64,000 bases of DNA from the NCBI GenBank assembly GCA_041567895.1, contig JBFGAX010000009.1, positions 1 through 64,000 on the forward strand, read 5' to 3'. Source of the DNA: JABDOU01 sp041567895. GTDB lineage: Bacteria; Actinomycetota; Acidimicrobiia; Spongiisociales; SHLN01. Made by a program: the position numbers and the translations under genes. Below are positions 59,034 to 64,000 of this stretch, in pieces. Under the pieces are notes generated by a model. The model made no database searches. It worked only from the letters and a program-made list of their open reading frames with translations, and was not told the origin of the DNA. Numbering within the stretch: position 1 is the stretch's first letter; the number at the start of each line of letters is the position of its first letter.

Positions 59034-60791
59034 CTAGAACAACCCGACGATGGCCCCGTCCTCGTTGATGTCAACGTTCAGATAAGCCGGCGTTGTACCA
59101 AGGCCGGGCATGGTACGCATGGTTCCCAGCAGCGGGTAGATGAACCCGGCACCGACCGATGCCCGTACCTCGCGCACCGGAACCGTGAAACCGGAGGGCG
59201 CTCCCTTCAAGGCCGGATCGTGGCTCATCGACAGGTGGGTCTTGGCCATGCAGATGGGTAGATATCCGTATCCCGCCTTTTCGAAATCGGCGATCTGTTG
59301 CTCGGCCAATGCTGAGAAATCGACCCCATCGGCTCCGTAGATTTCCCTGGCGATGATCTCTATCTTCTCCTTGATGGGCAAATCGAGTTTGTAGAGAAAC
59401 TCGAAGTTGCTTGGCTGCTCACATGCTGCGACCACCGCCTCGGCAAGGGCCGCAGCTCCAGGTCCGCCGTCTGCCCAGTGATCGGAGACCACCGCGTCTA
59501 CCGCACCCGCCTTTTTGGCATACTCGATGATCAGGTCGATTTCGCTCTCGGTGTCCGTATGGAAGCTGTTGACAGCCACAACGACCGGGACCCCAAACTT
59601 CATTGCGTTCTGTATGTGGGCAATGAGGTTGGACATCCCGGCCCTGAGCAGCGAGAGGTTTTCCTCCGTGTATTCCTTCGACAATGGGCGACCCGGCACG
59701 ACCTTTGGTCCGCCGCCGTGGGTCTTGAGCGCTCGCACCGTCGCCACCAGCACGACGCAGTCCGGCTTGAGGTCGGAGGCGCGACACTTGATGTTGAAAA
59801 ACTTCTCCATTCCCATGTCTGCCCCGAAGCCCGATTCGGTGACGACGTAGTCCGCGAGGTGGAGAGCGAGCCGGTCGGCGAGGATTGAGCTGTTTCCGTG
59901 GGCGATGTTGGCGAACGGACCGGCATGGATGAAGGCAGGCTGGCCTTCGAGCGTTTGCATCATGGTCGGGTGGAGGGTGTCCTTCATGAGAACCGTCACT
60001 GCGCCGGCCACTCCTAGATCGTCGAGCGTGATGGGCTCGTTGGTCTTGTTGGTACCGATCACGACTCGCCCAACCCGCTCGCGCAGGTTGCGTAGGGCCG
60101 ATGCGTAATCATGGCCGTCGACCAGGGCGAGGATGGCCATGAGTTCCGACGCAACGGTTATATCGAAACCGGTTTCGCGCGGTCTCCCGTCGAGGCGTCC
60201 CCCCAAGCCAACGATGGTGTTGCGAAGCGCTCGATCGTTCACGTCAACGACCCGCCGCCACGCGATGTTGCTGAAATCGATACCGAGGCGAGTGAGTCCG
60301 AGCTCTGCCAGGGCCGCATCGTCGAGGCGGGACTCGTGGTACCAGCGAGCGTCGATGGCTGCGGCCACGAGATTGTGAGCTACCGAGATGGCATGGATGT
60401 CGCCGGTCAGGTGCAGGTTGAATTCTTCCATCGGCACGACCTGGCTGTAACCACCGCCGGCAGCGCCACCCTTGATGCCAAAGGTCGGGCCCATCGATGG
60501 CTGTCGAATGCAGGCAATGGATTTTTTGCCTATGGCTCCCAGGCCCTGCACGAGCCCCACCGTCGTTGTGGTCTTGCCTTCTCCCAGCGGTGTCGGTGTG
60601 ATCGCGGTGACGTCGATGTACTTGCCAACCGGGTTCTTTCCTATTCGTTTGAGGGCATCGAGATGGATTTTTGCCTTCGTTGATCCATACGGGATCATTT
60701 CATCCGGCTGGAGACCGATGGAGTCAGCGATATCGCCGATGGGTTGAATGGTTGCTGCCTGGGCGATGTCGAGATCTGATGGAACACTCAT
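59034..60791 (-). CDS. fhs: Formate-tetrahydrofolate ligase
   Basis: 585 residues, slightly longer than common bacterial forms. P-loop TPLGEGKTTTTVG, RQPSMGPTFGIKGGAAGGGYSQV (parts), LTGDIHAIS and VATVRALKTHGG all match Fhs. It interconverts formate and 10-formyl-THF with ATP. In a cell that harvests methyl groups through folate it can complete oxidation of one-carbon units with recovery of ATP. It lies alone, 30 kb from the corrinoid cluster. Confidence 0.96.
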   Translation of the reverse strand: MSVPSDLDIAQAATIQPIGDIADSIGLQPDEMIPYGSTKAKIHLDALKRIGKNPVGKYIDVTAITPTPLGEGKTTTTVGLVQGLGAIGKKSIACIRQPSMGPTFGIKGGAAGGGYSQVVPMEEFNLHLTGDIHAISVAHNLVAAAIDARWYHESRLDDAALAELGLTRLGIDFSNIAWRRVVDVNDRALRNTIVGLGGRLDGRPRETGFDITVASELMAILALVDGHDYASALRNLRERVGRVVIGTNKTNEPITLDDLGVAGAVTVLMKDTLHPTMMQTLEGQPAFIHAGPFANIAHGNSSILADRLALHLADYVVTESGFGADMGMEKFFNIKCRASDLKPDCVVLVATVRALKTHGGGPKVVPGRPLSKEYTEENLSLLRAGMSNLIAHIQNAMKFGVPVVVAVNSFHTDTESEIDLIIEYAKKAGAVDAVVSDHWADGGPGAAALAEAVVAACEQPSNFEFLYKLDLPIKEKIEIIAREIYGADGVDFSALAEQQIADFEKAGYGYLPICMAKTHLSMSHDPALKGAPSGFTVPVREVRASVGAGFIYPLLGTMRTMPGLGTTPAYLNVDINEDGAIVGLF

Positions 60792-60849
60792 TCGAGCGAC
60801 TCTAGCCAGCGGCCGGTCGCCTGTCTCGGGAGCCTTCTAATGTCCTGGT

Positions 60850-61650
60850 ATGGACGCGCCATGGGTGGACAGTTTCATCATCGAAGGCGATGAAGACGCG
60901 GGGATCGGGTTGTCTCAGATCAACCGTCGAGAGTTTCTGCTGACGTCAACGATCACATACGTTGGCGAGATCACCGGGCTCGAAGGCAAGCTCTCTGAAG
61001 ATTCGATTGCGCTCGCCCGCAACGTTTCGCCCGAACGGATGCCCATCACAGACCTGGTGTCGGTGCCGCCGGCACTGCAATGGTTCGTCGGACGCTACGG
61101 CGTCCATACGCCCGCAGCCCTCATCCACGATTGGTTGATTCCGACGCCTTCCGATCCGCCCGTGCCTGGCATGACCGATCCCCTCGCCGACCGGTATTTC
61201 CGTTTCATGCTGAAGGATCTCGGCGTGCGCGTGATTCGGCGGTGGCTGATGTGGACTGCCGTGGCATTGCGCACCAGGATCAAGTCGGGTCGCCTGAAAG
61301 CCCTTCTGCTGATCATCTGGTTGGCCGCATCGGTCACCGGGATGGCGGCGTTTGGGCTGGCCGTAGCCTCGCTGCTGGGCGTTGAGCTTTCGGGGTGGTA
61401 TACGGACGTTGTGGCTGCCGCCGGAGGTGAATGGCCACTCATCTTTGTGGCCGCGGCCGCTCCTTTCGTCTTTGCCGCGTTGTGGGGAAAGCAATACGGT
61501 GCGGGCATCCTCGCCGCGTATAGCGCTCCCTGGATCGTTCCTCCCACCGTGTTTGCGGCGGCCGGCTACGTCATCTACGCGATCCTGGAGCTACTCGTCA
61601 GCCGGGCAGACGAAGAAGGCGACGAGCCAATTCACTACAAGTACTTCTAG
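60850..61650 (+). CDS. DUF1353-domain membrane protein
   Basis: 266 residues. The N-terminal ~110 residues match DUF1353 (FLLTSTITYVGEITG, MPITDLVSVPPALQWFVG, AALIHDWLI); DUF1353 proteins are phage-associated or in small bacterial operons. The C-terminal part has three hydrophobic segments (about 152-178, 192-214 and 223-250), so the domain is attached to the membrane. Function unknown. Confidence 0.75.
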   Translation: MDAPWVDSFIIEGDEDAGIGLSQINRREFLLTSTITYVGEITGLEGKLSEDSIALARNVSPERMPITDLVSVPPALQWFVGRYGVHTPAALIHDWLIPTPSDPPVPGMTDPLADRYFRFMLKDLGVRVIRRWLMWTAVALRTRIKSGRLKALLLIIWLAASVTGMAAFGLAVASLLGVELSGWYTDVVAAAGGEWPLIFVAAAAPFVFAALWGKQYGAGILAAYSAPWIVPPTVFAAAGYVIYAILELLVSRADEEGDEPIHYKYF

Positions 61651-61706
61651 AGGCCTCCCTGAGTCGTGGGGTGGAGTCCTCGCTAGCCTGAGCTCGTGGT
61701 GAGCTC

Positions 61707-62339
61707 GTGAAGCGCAAGATCGTGGTCAGTGGTCGCGGGGAAGGGCGAGGACGCCCGGACGTGATGACCGTTCAAATTGGTGTTTCCCTCGTACGCCAGA
61801 CGGTCGGTGTCGCTGCGAGCGAAGCTGCATCGCTCGCAGCCGAGCTCGTTCTAGTACTGCAGGGATCCGGGGTCGAACCGGACGACATTCAAACCGCGAA
61901 CTACAGCATTCACCCGGAGTATGAGCACACGGCTCATAGGCAACGCCTGGTTGGTTACCGGGTCACGAATGCCCTCGTTGTGAAAATCCGTGACCTCGAG
62001 CAGTCCGGGACCGTGCTGGATGCGGTTTCGACAGTTGCAGGCGATGATGTGACGATGGGCGGCGTCGGATTCGACATCGAGAACGACGCTGAGCTGGTGA
62101 CCGCCGCCCGCGAGAAAGCTTGGAACGACGCCGTGGCCAGGGCTCGCCAGTTGGCAGATTTGGCAGGCCTCGAGCTGGGCAACGCCATCTCGATCGAGGA
62201 AACCGCAGCGGGAGGCGGTCATCCGGTTGCACGGGCGTTCGCGATGGATGAGGCTGCCTCGTTTCAGTCGACTCCCATAGAGACCGGCTCTCGAGGCGTG
62301 ATCATCGACTTGAGAGTCGCGTTCGAGCTGCTCGTCTGA
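61707..62339 (+). CDS. SIMPL-domain (DUF541) protein
   Basis: 210 residues, GTG start. SIMPL domain: VVSGRGEGRGRPDVMTVQIGV, DIQTANYSIHPEYEH, GYRVTNALVVKIRDL, VGFDIENDAELVTAAREKAWNDAVARARQLADLAGLELG (in parts). No signal peptide is seen, although many relatives are periplasmic. Function is unknown; relatives are linked to oxidative stress and antibiotic resistance. Confidence 0.85.
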   Translation: MKRKIVVSGRGEGRGRPDVMTVQIGVSLVRQTVGVAASEAASLAAELVLVLQGSGVEPDDIQTANYSIHPEYEHTAHRQRLVGYRVTNALVVKIRDLEQSGTVLDAVSTVAGDDVTMGGVGFDIENDAELVTAAREKAWNDAVARARQLADLAGLELGNAISIEETAAGGGHPVARAFAMDEAASFQSTPIETGSRGVIIDLRVAFELLV

Positions 62340-62352
62340 TGTTGGGTGCTGT

Positions 62353-63027
62353 TCAATCGATCATGTCGGTCACCCAATCGACGACAGGGCGGAATTTGCG
62401 GAAGTGTCGCATGGCGAGGGTGGGCAGTGCTTTGGTGTGGAATTCGGCAGGAATCGGAAGGTCGGCCCCGACGTAGATACCGTTGTGCCGCAGAAGGTCT
62501 GAGCGGGGATGATCTTCTGCGAATCCTTTCGGTACGCGTTTCCAGTGTTGTCCTGCGGCCGGAAAGCCGGCCTTTTCGAGCTTCTCGAGGGTTCCGGCCA
62601 GCTCCGTTCCGGTTGCATCATCGTCGATGCGAGAGCGCCATCTGGTCAGCGTCGTGTCGTCGAAGCCGAAGAGCCCAGCACCGAACCCGATCGTTTCGGT
62701 GTTGAACCGCATGGCGTAGAGCGGTCGGCCTTTGAAGCCGCCGTGCGGAAAGTAGAAGTCGAGGTGGTCCTTGTAAGGCGTCTTGTCAGCTGAGAATCTC
62801 GTGTCCCGGTTGATCCGGCGGATCGAGCCGTTGACCTTCGGCTCGGCCAGGACGTCTGGATCGAAGCTCGCGAAGCGCTTACCCATTTCCTCCACGAATT
62901 CACGCGAGGGCGCCATGACGTACTCCTCGTAGTCCGATCGCTTGGCCTCGAACCATGCCCGGTTGTTGTTCTGTTTGAGTTCGGTGAGGAACGAGAGGGT
63001 CTGTTTGGGGAATCCGTTGAACGGCAT
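62353..63027 (-). CDS. DUF2461 (TIGR02453) family protein
   Basis: 224 residues. DUF2461 landmarks: FLTELKQNNNRAWFEAKRSDYE, INRDTRFSADKTPYKDHLDFYF, and a G-FGFDD/ATLEKLEKAGF region. The family is widespread and of unknown function. It converges with the SIMPL gene (13-nt gap). Confidence 0.9.
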   Translation of the reverse strand: MPFNGFPKQTLSFLTELKQNNNRAWFEAKRSDYEEYVMAPSREFVEEMGKRFASFDPDVLAEPKVNGSIRRINRDTRFSADKTPYKDHLDFYFPHGGFKGRPLYAMRFNTETIGFGAGLFGFDDTTLTRWRSRIDDDATGTELAGTLEKLEKAGFPAAGQHWKRVPKGFAEDHPRSDLLRHNGIYVGADLPIPAEFHTKALPTLAMRHFRKFRPVVDWVTDMID

Positions 63028-63177
63028 GGCAATCCTTTTTTGTGCTGGTGCTTTGGAATTCCGTTTGTAGCAGAGGGTTGGGACATTTCCAACCCCGTCA
63101 CCTGCGGGCGGGAGTTTGGGAAAATTCTGCTTAGAGGGGTCTTGTGATTGTCACAGAGAGTAGGCATAGTCGAACAT

Positions 63178-64000
63178 ATGTTCGATACGATGGAGCTCAG
63201 TCCAGAAACACTCGGTGCCAGACGACGCAGTGCAGAACGACGCAGTGCAGAAACTGTGAATTGCTCCCCGCGGCAGGGCGAGACGGGAGATCTGGAGGCT
63301 GACTACCTGTCTTTACCCGTTGTGCCCGACCCGGATATCGAAGACATCACCTCAATCCTGGCTGCCAACCAGCGACGCATCAATCAACTAGAGGCCCAGA
63401 ACGCGTTGCTGGTGGCGCAAGCCGATAGGGCAGAGCTGCCGGCCAGGGAGGGTTTTGCGAACACGACCGCGTTCGTGAAAGCGGTGCTGTCCTTACGGGG
63501 CGGCAAGGCGCGGCGCCTGGTGGGTCGGCAATGGCTGACCGGCATGCCGATCACCCGAGACGCTTTCACCGCGGGATGGCTCAGCGTCGATCAAGTCGAC
63601 GAACTCTTGCGGGCGTTCCATGCCGACGTGGCGCTGTTCGAAGAGCACGAGGCCTCGCTCGTAGCGATCGCGCTGCAGACGCCGATGGTCCCGGAGCTGG
63701 CGCAAGCGATCGACACCTATCGCAGGCACGTGACTCCCACCGATATTGTCGAAGACAAGGCGGTCCAGTTCGAGGCTCGCGGCGCCTATGTATCGTCGAC
63801 ACCGACCGGCATGGGGGTCCTGACCTGGTACGAACGTCCGGACGTCATCAATCATGCACGGGAACTGATTCAGGCAAACGCTCCGACATCGTCGGATGGA
63901 AGGACCGCGGCTCAATTGATGTCGGACACGCTCACCGACCTCGTCCTGGGTGCCGGCGGCGGGGGAGCCAGCACTCGCATGGTGGTCCACGTCGACGAAG
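63178..64000 (+). CDS. 13E12/DUF222-family protein, 5' part (runs off the window)
   Basis: At least 274 residues from ATG 63178, open to the window edge. A coiled helix (LAANQRRINQLEAQNALLVAQADRAEL) precedes the DUF222 region (FVKAVLSLRGGKARRLVGR, GWLSVDQVDELL and an RTAAQLMSDTLTDLV stretch). DUF222 proteins usually end with an HNH endonuclease domain, which would lie beyond the window. They are multicopy in Actinomycetota and mobile-element-like. A 15-bp tandem repeat in the 5' part encodes RRSAE twice. Confidence 0.8.
   Translation, partial: MFDTMELSPETLGARRRSAERRSAETVNCSPRQGETGDLEADYLSLPVVPDPDIEDITSILAANQRRINQLEAQNALLVAQADRAELPAREGFANTTAFVKAVLSLRGGKARRLVGRQWLTGMPITRDAFTAGWLSVDQVDELLRAFHADVALFEEHEASLVAIALQTPMVPELAQAIDTYRRHVTPTDIVEDKAVQFEARGAYVSSTPTGMGVLTWYERPDVINHARELIQANAPTSSDGRTAAQLMSDTLTDLVLGAGGGGASTRMVVHVDE
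63223..63252 (+). repeat. 15-bp tandem repeat in the 5' part of the DUF222 gene
   Basis: CGACGCAGTGCAGAA occurs twice in a row (63223-63237 and 63238-63252). It keeps the reading frame and adds one RRSAE unit. Confidence 0.95.

Overview
The window looks like chromosomal DNA of a high-GC Actinomycetota, probably an uncultured Acidimicrobiia-type lineage. The evidence is a DUF1876 protein, an F420-type luciferase-fold oxidoreductase, a 13E12/DUF222 gene, a HAIR-like heat-shock operator and an ECF42-DGPF pair. The lineage is inferred from gene content only. No transposase, prophage, rRNA or CRISPR array was seen. Genes are dense and many overlap by 1-14 nt, which marks operons.

Layout: 1-5.7 kb holds the 3' end of katG, an ECF sigma factor with its DGPF partner, a DUF1761 membrane protein and two secreted proteins. 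5.85-7.95 kb is a two-component system. 8.0-12.5 kb is the tRNA-Trp-secE-nusG-rplK-rplA-rplJ-rplL block, with a 75-bp duplication, a 45-bp tandem repeat and a small HTH-like gene inserted between rplA and rplJ. metZ, not rpoB, follows rplL.

13.7-28.8 kb is a methyl-group harvesting region. A seven-gene leftward operon encodes a corrinoid protein, DUF1638, a virulence-factor-domain protein, a methyl-THF:corrinoid methyltransferase, a RACo-type corrinoid activator, an MttB-family methyltransferase and MetF. A divergent operon encodes a dimethylglycine/sarcosine dehydrogenase-like flavoprotein and its electron-transfer flavoprotein. A homocysteine/betaine methyltransferase and a DmdA-like GcvT-fold demethylase lie nearby, and formate-THF ligase is at 59 kb. 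Together these could take methyl groups from a quaternary amine such as glycine betaine, pass them to cobalamin and folate, and oxidise them as one-carbon units. The reductive activator has a hidden N-terminal [2Fe-2S] domain that begins at a non-ATG codon just after the preceding gene's stop.

28.8-34 kb has an acyltransferase, DNA alkylation repair genes (ogt, adaA-alkA fusion), an HExxH protein and a lipoprotein. 34.1-38.7 kb is a compact reductive pyrimidine-degradation operon (ureidopropionase, aminotransferase, dihydropyrimidinase) with an F420-type oxidoreductase where dihydropyrimidine dehydrogenase would be expected. 38.7-49.5 kb holds a hemerythrin, xylose genes (class II xylA), MscS, a cyclic-nucleotide sensor, a metallo-hydrolase, an SDR, typA and ppk2. 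49.5-58 kb has an hsp20 gene, a hydantoinase/TPP-enzyme operon, a DUF1876 protein, a lipoprotein and a degenerate ABC ATPase. 58-64 kb has a lipase-like hydrolase, fhs, three small-family proteins and the start of a 13E12/DUF222 gene cut by the window edge.

Short perfect tandem duplications (15, 24 and 45 bp) recur at gene ends and in terminators and are a local peculiarity of this genome.
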